Source of the DNA: Gordonia zhenghanii
Lineage (GTDB): Bacteria; Actinomycetota; Actinomycetes; Mycobacteriales; Mycobacteriaceae
DNA: 64,000 nucleotides
NCBI RefSeq assembly: GCF_021738965.1
Contig: NZ_JAKKOQ010000001.1
Coordinates: 310,001-374,000, forward strand
Direction: 5' to 3'
In this document: piece after piece, positions 1 to 8,795 of the stretch
How the letters are laid out: each line of letters opens with the position of its first letter
Numbering within the stretch: position 1 is the stretch's first letter
The notes under the pieces: generated by a model
What the model was told of the DNA's origin: nothing
Seen by the model: the letters and a program-made list of their open reading frames with translations, nothing else
Database searches by the model: none
Made by a program: the position numbers and the translations under genes

Positions 1-50
1 CTCGACCAGCAAAGATGGGCTCGACCAGCAGAGGTAGAGGTGGGCTCGAT
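1..50. repeat. Short degenerate tandem repeat downstream of pstB
   Basis: Read on the minus strand this stretch contains the core TGGTCGAGCCC at least twice, separated by short variable spacers. The same core recurs five times at 48949-49037. It lies just beyond the pstB stop codon and is cut by the window edge, so the full copy number is unknown. No protein is supported here. Confidence 0.6.
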
Positions 51-55
51 CCCTC

Positions 56-832
56 TTACCCGAAGCGGCCGGAGATGTAGTCTTCGGTCTCTTTCAGTTC
101 CGGGTTGGCGAACAGCTTGGCGGTGGGGCCGGTCTCGATGAGCTCCCCCGGCTTGCCCGTCGCCTTCAGATTGAAGAACGCGGTCTGGTCGCTGACGCGA
201 GCCGCCTGCTGCATGTTGTGGGTGACGATGACGATCGTGTACTCGCTCTTGAGCTCGGCGATGAGGTCTTCGATCGCGAGAGTCGAGATCGGGTCGAGCG
301 CCGAACACGGCTCGTCCATCAACAGCACCTGCGGCGACACTGCGATGGCGCGGGCGATGCACAGGCGCTGCTGCTGTCCGCCGGACAGTCCGCCGCCCGG
401 CTTGTCGAGACGGTCCTTCACTTCGTTCCACAGGTTGGCTCCGCGCAGGCTGGCCTCGGCCACCTCGTCGAGCTTCGCCTTGTCGCGCACACCGCCGAGC
501 TTCAAGCCGGCGACGACGTTGTCCCGGATCGACATCGTCGGGAACGGGTTGGCGCGTTGGAACACCATGCCGACCGTGGTGCGCACACCGACCGGGTCGA
601 CGTTCTTGTCGTACAGGTCGAGGTCGTCGAGCTTCACCGAGCCCGTCGTGTACGCACCCGGCGTCACCTCGTGCATGCGGTTCAATGTCCGCAGCACCGT
701 CGACTTGCCGCAGCCGGACGGTCCGATGAACGCGGTCACCGACTTCGGTCGGATCTTCAGGGAGACGTTCTGCACGGCGTGGAACTCGCCGTAGAAGACG
801 TTGAGGTCTTGAATGGTCAGGCTCTTCGCCAT
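56..832 (-). CDS. pstB: Phosphate ABC transporter ATP-binding protein PstB
   Basis: This 258-residue ATPase drives high-affinity phosphate import through the PstSCA complex at the inner face of the membrane. Visible motifs are Walker A (GPSGCGKST), the ABC signature [14 protein letters not shown] and Walker [13 protein letters not shown]. The open frame continues far upstream, but homology begins at [10 protein letters not shown], an ATG two bases beyond the pstA stop. It is the last of four tightly packed genes, pstS-pstC-pstA-pstB. Length and motifs are typical of the family. No phoU is seen within the window downstream. Confidence 0.97.
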   Translation of the reverse strand: MAKSLTIQDLNVFYGEFHAVQNVSLKIRPKSVTAFIGPSGCGKSTVLRTLNRMHEVTPGAYTTGSVKLDDLDLYDKNVDPVGVRTTVGMVFQRANPFPTMSIRDNVVAGLKLGGVRDKAKLDEVAEASLRGANLWNEVKDRLDKPGGGLSGGQQQRLCIARAIAVSPQVLLMDEPCSALDPISTLAIEDLIAELKSEYTIVIVTHNMQQAARVSDQTAFFNLKATGKPGELIETGPTAKLFANPELKETEDYISGRFG

Positions 833-834
833 GG

Positions 835-1698
835 TCAGTGTCCTTGCTTCGCGGGTCCGGTGAACTGCGAGATCAGTCGGGCGATGAGATACACGATCGC
901 AACCGCGATCACCAGCGTCAGCGCTGCGCCCCATACCGTCTCGTAGCCGCCGGGGCCCTTGTTGTACTCCTGCAGCATCATCAGCGGCAGCGACTGCTGG
1001 TTCCCGTCGAACGGGTTGACGTTCATCGCGCGCGTCGCACCGACGAGGATGAGGACCGGAGCCGACTCCCCCATGACTCGTGCGACGGCCAGCATGATGC
1101 CGGTGATGATGCCCGACATCGCGGTCGGCAGAACGACCCGAAGGATCGTCTTCCACTTGGGCACGCCCAGTGCGTATGCGGCCTCGCGCAGATCCTGGGA
1201 GACGATCTTCAGCATCTCCTCGGTGGCGCGGACCACCAGCGGCACCATCAGCAGGACGAGGGCGAGGGCGACGACCAGACCGGATCTGGGCAGGCCGAGC
1301 GTGGTCCGCCAGACCGCGTACACGAACATCGCCGCGACGATCGACGGCACACCGGACAGGACGTCCACCATGAACGTGGTGACGCGTGTCAACACACTCT
1401 TGCGTGAACCGTATTCGACCAGGTAGATCGCCACGAGGACCCCGAGAGGAACCGCGACGGCCGCGGCGATGGCCGTCTGGATCAAAGTGCCGACGATCGC
1501 GTTGGCCGCGCCGCCGTACCGTTCGGACTCCAGCCACCAGCTCGGGTCGAGGACCGGGCCGATTCCGCGGGAGACGAGCGTCCAGAGGAGCCAGCCGAGG
1601 GGCAGGATCGCGAGGAGGACGGCCAGCGACACGCTGACCCGGACAGTGCCGTCCGTCAGCTTCCGACGGGTCGACATAGTTGTCAGTTCCATGCTCAC
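835..1698 (-). CDS. pstA: Phosphate ABC transporter permease PstA
   Basis: This 287-residue integral membrane permease forms the phosphate channel with PstC. Several hydrophobic helices are visible, with the conserved inner-membrane loop [14 protein letters not shown], which contacts the PstB ATPase. The chosen GTG start at 1698 overlaps the pstC stop codon (GTGA), suggesting translational coupling. An in-frame ATG at 1677 (MSTRRKL) is an alternative that would shorten the protein by seven residues. Operon context and family length agree with PstA. Confidence 0.96.
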   Translation of the reverse strand: MSMELTTMSTRRKLTDGTVRVSVSLAVLLAILPLGWLLWTLVSRGIGPVLDPSWWLESERYGGAANAIVGTLIQTAIAAAVAVPLGVLVAIYLVEYGSRKSVLTRVTTFMVDVLSGVPSIVAAMFVYAVWRTTLGLPRSGLVVALALVLLMVPLVVRATEEMLKIVSQDLREAAYALGVPKWKTILRVVLPTAMSGIITGIMLAVARVMGESAPVLILVGATRAMNVNPFDGNQQSLPLMMLQEYNKGPGGYETVWGAALTLVIAVAIVYLIARLISQFTGPAKQGH

Positions 1699-2750
1699 GC
1701 CTTCCTGGCGATCACCGCGCGAGCGGCCGCGTTGACGATGAAGGTCAGGGCGAACAACACCAGACCGGCCGAGATGTAGGCGCCCGTCTTCAGCGGGTCG
1801 TCGAACTCAGCTGCGTTGTTGGCGATGATCGTCGCGAACGTCTCGCCGCTCTCCAACAGGTTGAAGTTGATCGGGCCCGCCGTCGAGATGATCAGCATCA
1901 GCGCCATCGTCTCGCCGAGCGCACGTCCCAGTCCGAGCATCGAGCCCGAGATGTATCCGGAGAAGCCGAACGGCAGGACCGCGAACCGGATCACCTCCCA
2001 CTGGCTGGCACCGAGGGCGAGGGCGGCCTCACGGTGACCGTGCGGGGTCTGTGCGAACACCTCACGGGTCACTGCGGTAATCACCGGCAGGATCATCACG
2101 GCGAGCACGATGCCCGCTGTCAGCACTGTTCCGCCGGTCGACATGTTCGCGGCGTTCTCCGGCCGGGCGAAGAACGGCAGGAACCCGAGGTTGTCCACGA
2201 GCCATTGGTTCGGGCCGGTCATCGCCGGACCGAGGACGAGGATGCCCCACAGGCCATAGACGATCGACGGGATCGCAGCGAGCAGGTCGACGACGTACGC
2301 GATCGGGGCGGCCAGACGTTTCGGCGCATACTCCGACACGAACAGTGCGATACCCAACGACACGGGCATCGCGATGATCAACGCGATCACCGAGACCAGG
2401 ACGGTCGCATAGAACTGCCGCGGGATACCGAAGGCGAGTTCCCCGGACGTCGTCCACGGCCCCTGGAAGGTGAAGAAGTTCGCGGTGTTCTCGGCGAGCG
2501 CAGGGATCGCTTGGATCAGCAGGAAGATCGCGATCAGACCGATCACGACGGAGACGAGCAGGCCGGAGCCGGTGGACAGGGTGCGCATCACGCGGTCCCC
2601 CGTCCGCGATACGGCCGAGCCCGTCTGGCGCGACGAGCCTCGACGGCCCGAAGGCGGAGCGGGCTGCTTGTGCGCAGCTCGCCCCGCCTCAGGTTCCGTC
2701 GAGGCTGCTCTGTTCACCGAGCCCTCGACAGTGGTGTCCGGACTCGTCAC
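1695..2750 (-). CDS. pstC: Phosphate ABC transporter permease PstC
   Basis: This 351-residue protein is the second membrane subunit of the phosphate importer. The first 60 or so residues are hydrophilic and rich in Pro, Ser and Arg, as in other actinobacterial PstC proteins. About six transmembrane segments follow, with the coupling motif [14 protein letters not shown]. The GTG start at 2750 overlaps the pstS stop, and the stop overlaps the pstA start, so the three frames are probably coupled. Nothing is unusual in the core. Confidence 0.96.
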   Translation of the reverse strand: MTSPDTTVEGSVNRAASTEPEAGRAAHKQPAPPSGRRGSSRQTGSAVSRTGDRVMRTLSTGSGLLVSVVIGLIAIFLLIQAIPALAENTANFFTFQGPWTTSGELAFGIPRQFYATVLVSVIALIIAMPVSLGIALFVSEYAPKRLAAPIAYVVDLLAAIPSIVYGLWGILVLGPAMTGPNQWLVDNLGFLPFFARPENAANMSTGGTVLTAGIVLAVMILPVITAVTREVFAQTPHGHREAALALGASQWEVIRFAVLPFGFSGYISGSMLGLGRALGETMALMLIISTAGPINFNLLESGETFATIIANNAAEFDDPLKTGAYISAGLVLFALTFIVNAAARAVIARKA

Positions 2751-3814
2751 AGTGCGTCGATCGTTCCGCGCAGAGTCTGCTTGAACGCCTCGGGCAGCGG
2801 CACGTAGCCTGCCTCAGCGAGCCCGCCCTGTCCCTTGTCGAGAATGGTGGAGAACGCCGACTTCAGGTTCGCGGACACCTGCGTGTCGTCGTAGCCGGTG
2901 GAGCAGACGATCTCGTAGGTGGTAAGGACCAGCGGGTAGGCGCCCGGCTCCTTCATCTTGTACAGCGCGTCGGTGTCGACGACGAGGTCCTTGCTGCCCG
3001 GCGTGACGAACTTAGCCGTGTCGAGGGCCTTGCCTGCCGTCTCTGCGGTCAGCGCGGTGGGGCCTGCCCCGAAGTCGATCTGCGAGACGCCGAGATCGTT
3101 CTCGGTGGCGAAGCCCCACTCGACGTAGGCGATCGAGCCCGGCGTCTTCTTCACTGTGTCGCCGACGCCGGTCGACTTCGCTGCGGCCGAACCGCCGTGA
3201 CCCGTCCACTCTTTGCTGTGCTCGTACGGCCAGTCCTGCGGAGCCGCAGCGTTGAGGTACTTGGTGAAGTTGTCCGTGGTGCCGGAGCTGTCGCTGCGGT
3301 GCACCGGGATGATCTTGGTCGACGGCAGGTCGACGCCCTTGTTCAGGGCGGCGATCGCCGGATCGTTCCACTCGGTGATCTTCGAGTCGAAGATCTTCGC
3401 GAGGGTCGGCGCGTCGAGCGTGAGCTTGTCGACGCCGTCGATGTTGTAGGCGAGGGCCACCGGGCCTGCGACGAGCGGCAGATGCCATGCATCGTTGCCA
3501 CCGCAACGCTCCTTGGCCTTGGCGATCTCGTCGTCCTTGAGCGGCGAGTCGGAGCCGGCGAAGTCGACGTCGCCCGCGATGAACTTCTTGATGCCGTCAC
3601 CCGAACCGGAACCGGTGTAGTCCAGGTTCACGCTGCCGTCCTCGGTGAGGACGTCGGAGAACATCTCCATCGCCTTCTGCTGGGCGGTCGAGCCCTCGCC
3701 GGTGATGGAGCCCGCGTCGGACGAGCTGCTGCATGCGGACAGGACAAGGGTGGCTGCCACTGCGGTGGCAGCGGCGGCACCGGCGCTGCGAACGAGCTTG
3801 GGGTTGACGCTCAT
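2747..3814 (-). CDS. pstS: Phosphate-binding lipoprotein PstS
   Basis: This is the periplasmic-side phosphate receptor, 355 residues. It opens with a lipoprotein signal peptide whose lipobox LVLSAC places the lipidated cysteine at residue 28. The mature part carries the phosphate-binding loops GSGSGDGIKKF and RSDSSGTTDNF. The start at MSVNPKL is preferred over the upstream in-frame ATG because it gives a proper signal peptide and has GAAAGG-like purine bases about 12 nt upstream (CGAAAGG). It heads pstSCAB. The 154 bp upstream probably hold the phosphate-responsive promoter, but I could not identify a convincing regulator box there. Confidence 0.96.
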   Translation of the reverse strand: MSVNPKLVRSAGAAAATAVAATLVLSACSSSSDAGSITGEGSTAQQKAMEMFSDVLTEDGSVNLDYTGSGSGDGIKKFIAGDVDFAGSDSPLKDDEIAKAKERCGGNDAWHLPLVAGPVALAYNIDGVDKLTLDAPTLAKIFDSKITEWNDPAIAALNKGVDLPSTKIIPVHRSDSSGTTDNFTKYLNAAAPQDWPYEHSKEWTGHGGSAAAKSTGVGDTVKKTPGSIAYVEWGFATENDLGVSQIDFGAGPTALTAETAGKALDTAKFVTPGSKDLVVDTDALYKMKEPGAYPLVLTTYEIVCSTGYDDTQVSANLKSAFSTILDKGQGGLAEAGYVPLPEAFKQTLRGTIDAL

Positions 3815-3968
3815 GGGGTCGATGGCCTTTCGGTCTGCTTCGTGGGATTCGAAGAGAACGTATCCAGGCACGGTTAGGCGGAGGCGACGTGTCGGTGGCC
3901 GGGTGAGAAACAATCGGGACGAGTAAAAGAACAAAAGGTGTCGCGCAGACGAATCACCTGTTGCGGCG

Positions 3969-4856
3969 TCACGCCTTTCGATATGTGATGTCGGCGCGAT
4001 ACCTCGTGAAGCCGAGTCGGGCGTACGTGTGCAGGGCCGCGGTGTTGTCGCCTTCGACGTACAGTTCCACTCCGCTCAGGTCCCGTTCGGCTAGATAGTG
4101 CAGACCGGCCAGCGTCAGGAGATTGCCGAGCCCGCGCCCCTGCGCGCTCGGGTCCACGCCGACGATGTACACCTCGCCGAGGTCAGGCTTGTCGACCTTG
4201 GTCCAGTGGAAACCGAGGAGCGTGTCGGGATCGGCGGCGTCGAACGCAAGGAACACGCCGGCCGGGTCGAACCAGGCCGCCCCGGTCCGCTCGTCGACGT
4301 CGCCCTGCGTCCAGCCGCCCTGCTCGGGGTGCCAGTCGAAGGCCGCGTTGTTGACGCGAAGTATCTCGTCGTCGTCGCCGGGACGATAGGTGCGGACGAC
4401 GAGGTCGTCGCGTTGCGCCAGTTCGAGCAACGGCTCGGACAGCGGTCGCCGCAACTGCAGCAGTTCGCGATGACGCTCCAGTCCCAGCACGTCCGCGACC
4501 CGACCGGCCGCAGGCAGGTCGCCGTGCGCCCACACCTGCGGTCGGTCGCCGAGCTCGGCCGCCGCGTCGAGCACTGCATCGACGAGCACCCGCCCCTCGC
4601 CCGCACCGCGGTGTTCGGGGTGGACGACGGCCTCCGCCATCGGAGCCTCCCCGTCTCGAGCGTCGAGAACGTTCCCGTAACCGTGCTCGGTGACGATGTG
4701 CAGCGCTCCGCCGTTGCGGACCGCGAGACGGTGCTGCTCGCTGAGCGGCTCGACGCCGTCGACTCGCTCGGCCTCGTCCAGCACGGTCAGTGCGTAGTCG
4801 ACGTCTGCCGCGGTCAATGCGCCGCGCACGATTCTGCTCGGGAAGGAGTTGCTCAT
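3969..4856 (-). CDS. mshD: Mycothiol synthase MshD
   Basis: This enzyme acetylates Cys-GlcN-Ins with acetyl-CoA, the last step of mycothiol biosynthesis, in the cytoplasm. The 295 residues form two GNAT acetyltransferase domains. The C-terminal one contains the acetyl-CoA loop SAQGRGLGNLLTLAGL and the end motif ARLGFTRYRADITYRK, which is highly characteristic of MshD. The N-terminal domain has a degenerate HRGAGEGRVLVDAVL loop. The gene follows glnR on the same strand, the order remembered for mycobacteria (Rv0818-Rv0819). No Shine-Dalgarno is obvious, and a TATCCT element about 8 nt upstream suggests leaderless transcription. Confidence 0.95.
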   Translation of the reverse strand: MSNSFPSRIVRGALTAADVDYALTVLDEAERVDGVEPLSEQHRLAVRNGGALHIVTEHGYGNVLDARDGEAPMAEAVVHPEHRGAGEGRVLVDAVLDAAAELGDRPQVWAHGDLPAAGRVADVLGLERHRELLQLRRPLSEPLLELAQRDDLVVRTYRPGDDDEILRVNNAAFDWHPEQGGWTQGDVDERTGAAWFDPAGVFLAFDAADPDTLLGFHWTKVDKPDLGEVYIVGVDPSAQGRGLGNLLTLAGLHYLAERDLSGVELYVEGDNTAALHTYARLGFTRYRADITYRKA

Positions 4857-4904
4857 GCGTTCCGAGGATAGTCGGCCCTCATGCCGATCGAGCGGACCGA
4901 GTTC

Positions 4905-5606
4905 TCAGTCCGGCTCGCCTGCACCCGACTCGTCGGCTGCGCGACCGACCGACGGCTTCACCGCCTTGTAGCCGACGTTCCGCACCGTGCCGATCAGCGA
5001 CTCGTGATCCGAGCCGAGCTTGGCGCGCAGGCGACGCACATGGACGTCGACGGTGCGGGTCCCGCCGAAGAAGTCGTAGCCCCATACCTCGTGGAGCAGT
5101 TGGGCGCGGGTGAAGACGCGACCAGGGTTCTGCGCGAGGTATTTGAGGAGCTCGAACTCCTTATACGTCAGGTCGATGGGTTTACCGCGCAGCCGGGCCG
5201 TATAGGTGCTCTCGTCGATGACGAGCTCGCCCAGCGTCACCTTGTCCGACAGCTCGGGCTCCGGTGCGGTGCCGCGAGCCGCCGTCAAGCGGAGTCGGGC
5301 GTCGAGTTCGGCCGGCCCCGTGCCGGGGAGAAGGAAGTCGTCGATCCCCCAGTCCGAGTTGACCGCGACCAACGAGCCTTCGCCGACCACAGCGACCACA
5401 CGGGAGCCGGTCGATTCGAGCAAGCGGCACAGACTGCGGGCGCTCGTGAGGTCGGAGCGAGCGTCCACCAGGACGAGCTCCGCCTCGGAGGCGCTCACCA
5501 GCGACGACGTGTCGGCCGGAGCCAATGTCACGTCGTGGGGCAACAGCGTCAGGGATTCCAGTACAGAGTCCGACGAAGACTCCGACGTCAACAGCAACAG
5601 GTCCAC
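4905..5606 (-). CDS. glnR: Nitrogen-response regulator GlnR (atypical OmpR family)
   Basis: This 233-residue DNA-binding regulator is the global nitrogen regulator of actinomycetes. The N-terminal receiver-like domain keeps an aspartate at residue 48 (VLVDAR) but lacks the usual acidic pair near its N-terminus (LLLTSES instead), as expected for an orphan regulator that is not conventionally phosphorylated. The C-terminal winged helix reads [20 protein letters not shown] then [18 protein letters not shown]. The GTG start is supported by GGAG upstream. It is divergent from the lmeA-like gene and followed by mshD. A short acidic tail (residues about 222-233) is probably variable. Confidence 0.92.
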   Translation of the reverse strand: MDLLLLTSESSSDSVLESLTLLPHDVTLAPADTSSLVSASEAELVLVDARSDLTSARSLCRLLESTGSRVVAVVGEGSLVAVNSDWGIDDFLLPGTGPAELDARLRLTAARGTAPEPELSDKVTLGELVIDESTYTARLRGKPIDLTYKEFELLKYLAQNPGRVFTRAQLLHEVWGYDFFGGTRTVDVHVRRLRAKLGSDHESLIGTVRNVGYKAVKPSVGRAADESGAGEPD

Positions 5607-5696
5607 TCACCACTCCGCTCTCGTCGTGGCCTCTTGGCTGAACTGTCGATCGACGCTGGTCGCAGCTCGTGAAGATGTGATGTCAGAATAGACCCG

Positions 5697-6602
5697 ATGT
5701 CCCCATCTTCCCGAATCCGACCCGTGCGCCGCGTCGCGCAGATCGCCGCCGTCACCGCCGTGGCGGTCGTGATCGTCCTGGTCATCGGCTTTCTGGTGGA
5801 CAATCTCGCGGCGTCACGGGCTGAGCATGGCGTTGCGGTGGCGGTCGAAGAATCACCGCGTGTGGACTTCGAACCCGAAGTGACGCTCGGCGGCTTTCCC
5901 TTCCTGACTCGCGCAGGCGACGGCCGCTTCCCGTCGTTGGCCATCAGCGCGCGAGGCGTCACGATCACCGGCTGCGGCGACCGCGGCGAATGCACTGCGA
6001 CGCTCGACGCCCGACTCGACGACGTCACGACCGGCGACGTGTGGAACGTCGACGCGGCGACGCCCATCCACGCGGGCGCCATCACCGCCGAGACCCGCAT
6101 CGACTCGGTGAACCTCGGACGACTCATGGGGATCACCGATCTGTACATCAACACCCCCGCACCCGAGGGCAAGGCCGGCGGCGGCGGTCCCGGCGACGGA
6201 CTCCTCGAACGCACCGACGGCATCATGCTCAGCGGGACCGTCCCCTACCCGGGCTCGCCCGAATACGAGCACGGGCTCCCGCCGTCGGCGTCCGGTTACA
6301 CGGCGCCGAAAGTGAAGATCAGTGTCAGCGCCCGAGTGTTCGTCGTCGACGGTCTCGTCCACGTCGAAGCCACCGACCTGTACGACGGCCCCGAGGACCA
6401 CTACTCCGCTGACGTCCCGCCGGAGTTTCGCGCACACGTTCTCAAACGCTTCTCCAGCGTCCTGCCACCGCTCCCGATGGCGTGGAACACCGTCCCGAGC
6501 AAGGCTCTGAGCAGGGGAAGCGACTTCATCGTCACCGGGAACAACGATCAGAGAATTGTCAAGCCCATCGATTACTCCACCGCCGTGATCCCGGGATCCT
6601 GA
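5697..6602 (+). CDS. LmeA-family phospholipid-binding protein (DUF2993)
   Basis: This 301-residue envelope protein has an uncleaved-looking N-terminal hydrophobic segment (about residues 13-37), then a DUF2993 beta-rich domain containing EVTLGGFPFLTRAGDGRF, the family hallmark. M. tuberculosis LmeA (Rv0817c) binds phosphoinositides and is needed for lipomannan/lipoarabinomannan maturation. The genomic position beside glnR matches that gene. The hexamer CAGAAT at 5684-5689 lies 7 nt before the ATG and there is no Shine-Dalgarno, so a leaderless transcript is plausible. The closing segment (NDQRIVKPIDYS) is ordinary. Function here is inferred from family and position. Confidence 0.85.
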   Translation: MSPSSRIRPVRRVAQIAAVTAVAVVIVLVIGFLVDNLAASRAEHGVAVAVEESPRVDFEPEVTLGGFPFLTRAGDGRFPSLAISARGVTITGCGDRGECTATLDARLDDVTTGDVWNVDAATPIHAGAITAETRIDSVNLGRLMGITDLYINTPAPEGKAGGGGPGDGLLERTDGIMLSGTVPYPGSPEYEHGLPPSASGYTAPKVKISVSARVFVVDGLVHVEATDLYDGPEDHYSADVPPEFRAHVLKRFSSVLPPLPMAWNTVPSKALSRGSDFIVTGNNDQRIVKPIDYSTAVIPGS

Positions 6603-6632
6603 CCCTCTGGCGTTGTAAAGTTTCGACGTCTC

Positions 6633-6660
6633 CACCCGGACTGCGACAAGCCCACGGGTG
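6633..6660 (+). other. Small hairpin in the sulfurtransferase leader
   Basis: CACCCG at 6633-6638 can pair with CGGGTG at 6655-6660 around a 16-nt loop, directly before the sulfurtransferase gene. I find no cysteine-rich short ORF in this leader. The function is unknown and the stem is short. Confidence 0.25.
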
Positions 6661-6692
6661 ACAGCGCTCGTATCGCTTCGAAAGGAACACAC

Positions 6693-7520
6693 ATGGCACG
6701 CCCCGATGTCCTGGTCAGCGCCGATTGGGCTGAGCAGAACCTCAATACCGACAAGGTCGTCTTCGTCGAGGTCGACGAGGACACGTCGATCTACGACCTC
6801 AACCACATCCCGGGCGCCATCCGCCTGGACTGGCGCGAGGACCTTCAGGACGGAGTCCGTCGCGACTTCCTCGACGCCGAGGGCTTCTCGAAGCTGCTCA
6901 GTGAGCGCGGCGTCGCCAACGACGACACCGTGGTCCTCTACGGCGGCAACAACAACTGGTTCGCCGCCTACGCGTACTGGTACTTCAAGATCTACGGCCA
7001 CAAGGACGTCCGCCTGCTCGACGGCGGTCGCAAGAAGTGGGAGCTCGACGGCCGCGAGCTGAGCAGCGACACCGTCAACCGCGAAGCCACGAACTACGTC
7101 GCGCAGGCAGCCGACACCTCGATCCGCGCATTCCGCGACGAGGTCATCGACTCGATCGGTTCCAAGAACCTCGTCGACGTCCGCAGCCCCGACGAGTTCT
7201 CCGGCAAGATCGCCGCACCCGCCCACCTCCCGCAGGAGCAGGCACAGCAGCGCGGCCACGTCCCGGGAGCCATCAACATCCCGTGGTCGTCGACGGCGAA
7301 CGAGGACGGCACGTTCAAGTCGGACGAGGACCTCACCGCGCTGTACGCGGAGAAGGGCTTCGACGACGCGAAGGAGACCATCGCGTACTGCCGTATCGGT
7401 GAGCGGTCGAGCCACACCTGGTTTGTCCTGCAGGAACTGCTCGGCAAGACGAACGTCAAGAACTACGACGGCAGCTGGGTCGAGTACGGCTCGCTCGTCG
7501 GCGCACCCGTCGAGCGCTGA
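6693..7520 (+). CDS. Thiosulfate sulfurtransferase (rhodanese, CysA2/CysA3 type)
   Basis: This 275-residue cytoplasmic enzyme transfers sulfane sulfur from thiosulfate to a thiol or cyanide acceptor. It has two rhodanese domains. The first (about 10-125) is the inactive copy, with SIYDLNHIPGAIRLDW. The second ends in the active loop CRIGERSSHTWF with the catalytic cysteine near residue 233. A good Shine-Dalgarno (GAAAGGAA) precedes the ATG. The partner DUF1416 gene follows 31 bp later, the pairing seen in mycobacteria (cysA2-sseC2). Length matches that family (about 277). Confidence 0.94.
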   Translation: MARPDVLVSADWAEQNLNTDKVVFVEVDEDTSIYDLNHIPGAIRLDWREDLQDGVRRDFLDAEGFSKLLSERGVANDDTVVLYGGNNNWFAAYAYWYFKIYGHKDVRLLDGGRKKWELDGRELSSDTVNREATNYVAQAADTSIRAFRDEVIDSIGSKNLVDVRSPDEFSGKIAAPAHLPQEQAQQRGHVPGAINIPWSSTANEDGTFKSDEDLTALYAEKGFDDAKETIAYCRIGERSSHTWFVLQELLGKTNVKNYDGSWVEYGSLVGAPVER

Positions 7521-7551
7521 CTGCCCGTCTTCACTGAGAGGAAATTCCCAC

Positions 7552-7857
7552 ATGTGTGCAGCACCTAAGCAGGGCCAGTCCCTGCCTGCAGGCGTTGACG
7601 TCGAGAAGGAGACCGTCCTGACCGGACAGGTCGTCGACGGTTCCGGCAACCCGGTCGCAGGCGCGTTCGTGCGCCTGCTCGACGGCACCGGCGAGTTCAC
7701 CGCCGAGGTCGTCGCATCGGCCACCGGCGACTTCCGGTTCTTCGCCGCTCCCGGGACCTGGACGCTCCGCGCGCTCAGCTCGCAGGGCAACGGCGACGTG
7801 ACCCTCTCGCCCGAGGGCCCCGGCGTCTACAACCAGGACGTCGCTGTCGCGAAGTAG
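7552..7857 (+). CDS. DUF1416 protein, SseC-like
   Basis: This 101-residue protein belongs to DUF1416 (SseC in mycobacteria), which is always found next to the CysA2-type sulfurtransferase and is thought to help sulfur transfer. The sequence begins MCAAPKQGQSLPAG, with a conserved cysteine at residue 2. It then forms a carboxypeptidase-regulatory-like beta sandwich (ETVLTGQVVDGSGNPVAGAFVRLLD). The open frame extends upstream, but this ATG has GAGAGGAAA 9 nt before it. Stop at 7857 is followed by a strong terminator. The exact biochemical role is unknown. Confidence 0.9.
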   Translation: MCAAPKQGQSLPAGVDVEKETVLTGQVVDGSGNPVAGAFVRLLDGTGEFTAEVVASATGDFRFFAAPGTWTLRALSSQGNGDVTLSPEGPGVYNQDVAVAK

Positions 7858-7869
7858 CACCAGAGACTC

Positions 7870-7900
7870 GATGCCCCCGGTCCGTCGGACCGGGGGCATC
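7870..7900 (+). terminator. GC-rich hairpin terminator after the sulfurtransferase pair
   Basis: A perfect 14-bp inverted repeat (GATGCCCCCGGTCC, 7870-7883, with its complement at 7887-7900) flanks a 3-nt spacer, 12 nt after the DUF1416 stop. There is no long T tract, which is common for actinomycete terminators. Confidence 0.75.
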
Positions 7901-7996
7901 GTCGTCTCCGGCCCCGTCGTGCGACACGGTGTGACATATCCTGCACTCGCCGACCACCGTCGTGCGGTCGAATCCGTCCGCGGTAGAATCTGCTAC

Positions 7997-8095
7997 GTGG
8001 TCCTCTTCTTCGAAATCCTGCTTGGTCTCGCGTCCGTGCTCATCGTGTGGTTCGCGTTGTACACCGTCTACCGCCTGGTCAACGACGAATCATGA
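7997..8095 (+). CDS. Very small membrane peptide (32 aa)
   Basis: A GTG at 7997 opens a 32-residue peptide, [18 protein letters not shown] onward, with one transmembrane helix followed by a short hydrophilic tail (YRLVNDES). Its stop overlaps the ATG of the nitrobindin-like gene (ATGA), which argues for translation and coupling. An in-frame longer reading from 7871 would run through the upstream terminator and is unlikely. I recall similar single-helix peptides beside this gene in related genera, but no function is known to me. Confidence 0.6.
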   Translation: MVLFFEILLGLASVLIVWFALYTVYRLVNDES

Positions 8096-8709
8096 CTCGG
8101 TCGGGCAACGAGGCGATCTCCGACGCCGAGCTTCGCGCTCAGGAGACCGCCGGTAGAAACGTGCCCGTGATCGGTGACGTTCCACTCCCGGTCGACACCG
8201 CGAATCTGCGCGAGGGCCCGGACTTGAGTCCTGCCCTGCTCGCACTGCTCCCGATGGTCGGCGTCTGGGAGGGCGAAGGCGAAGGCCACGACCCGATCAG
8301 CGGCGACGACTACCAGTTCGGCCAGCAGATCGTCGTCAGCCATGACGGCGGCGACTACCTCGTCTGGCAGTCCCGGTCGTGGAAGGTCGACGACGACGGG
8401 GCCTATGTGAGCCCCGACCTCCGTGAATCCGGATTCTGGCGGATCAGCGAGGACGACGACATCGAGCTGCTCCTCACCCACGCCGAGGGCGTCATCGAAC
8501 TCTTCTACGGACGTCCGCTCAACCAGACGTCCTGGAACCTGACCACCGACGTCACCCTGCGCACCGAGACCGGCGTCCACACCGGAGGCGCGAAGCGCCT
8601 GTACGGGCTCGTGCCCGACGGCGACCTGGCCTACGTCGAAGAACGCGTCGACGCCGACGGCGAACTCACGCCTCGGCTGTCCGCGAAACTCCGTCGCGTC
8701 ATCGGATAA
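8092..8709 (+). CDS. Ferric nitrobindin-like protein (heme ligand His missing)
   Basis: This 205-residue protein is a ten-stranded beta-barrel of the nitrobindin/FABP-like family (Rv0813c-type). It carries the signature GVWEGEGEG near residue 59. True nitrobindins bind heme through a histidine in a motif like LxPHLSA near the C-terminus. Here the segment reads [12 protein letters not shown], with Arg in place of that His by my alignment. This places it with the 'ferric nitrobindin-like' proteins that lack the axial ligand. Its start overlaps the small membrane peptide. The ligand is unknown; a hydrophobic molecule is possible. Confidence 0.85.
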   Translation: MTRSGNEAISDAELRAQETAGRNVPVIGDVPLPVDTANLREGPDLSPALLALLPMVGVWEGEGEGHDPISGDDYQFGQQIVVSHDGGDYLVWQSRSWKVDDDGAYVSPDLRESGFWRISEDDDIELLLTHAEGVIELFYGRPLNQTSWNLTTDVTLRTETGVHTGGAKRLYGLVPDGDLAYVEERVDADGELTPRLSAKLRRVIG

Positions 8710-8717
8710 GCAAAAAC

Positions 8718-8775
8718 TGACACCGCTCAGCGTTCGCATCGGCCTATAGGCCGGTGCTCACGCTGAGCGGTGTCA
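8718..8775. terminator. Large nested inverted repeat, bidirectional terminator
   Basis: Perfect 15-bp arms (TGACACCGCTCAGCG, 8718-8732; complement 8761-8775) enclose a 28-nt loop that itself contains the palindrome GGCCTATAGGCC (8741-8752). It sits between the convergent nitrobindin-like and ferritin genes, so termination in both directions is the simplest role. Confidence 0.8.
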
Positions 8776-8795
8776 GTTCTGAATCTGATTCGGCT

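Noticed and set aside
3815..3968. Phosphate-response (RegX3/PhoP-type) box before pstS
   Set aside because: No clear direct-repeat motif could be aligned by eye, though such control is likely.
6603..6692. Cysteine-rich attenuator ORF before the sulfurtransferase, as I recall for mycobacteria
   Set aside because: No short ORF with a run of cysteine codons is present. Only a weak hairpin was seen.
5853..7790. 645-residue minus-strand frame
   Set aside because: It is antisense to the lmeA-like, sulfurtransferase and DUF1416 genes, which carry clear family motifs.
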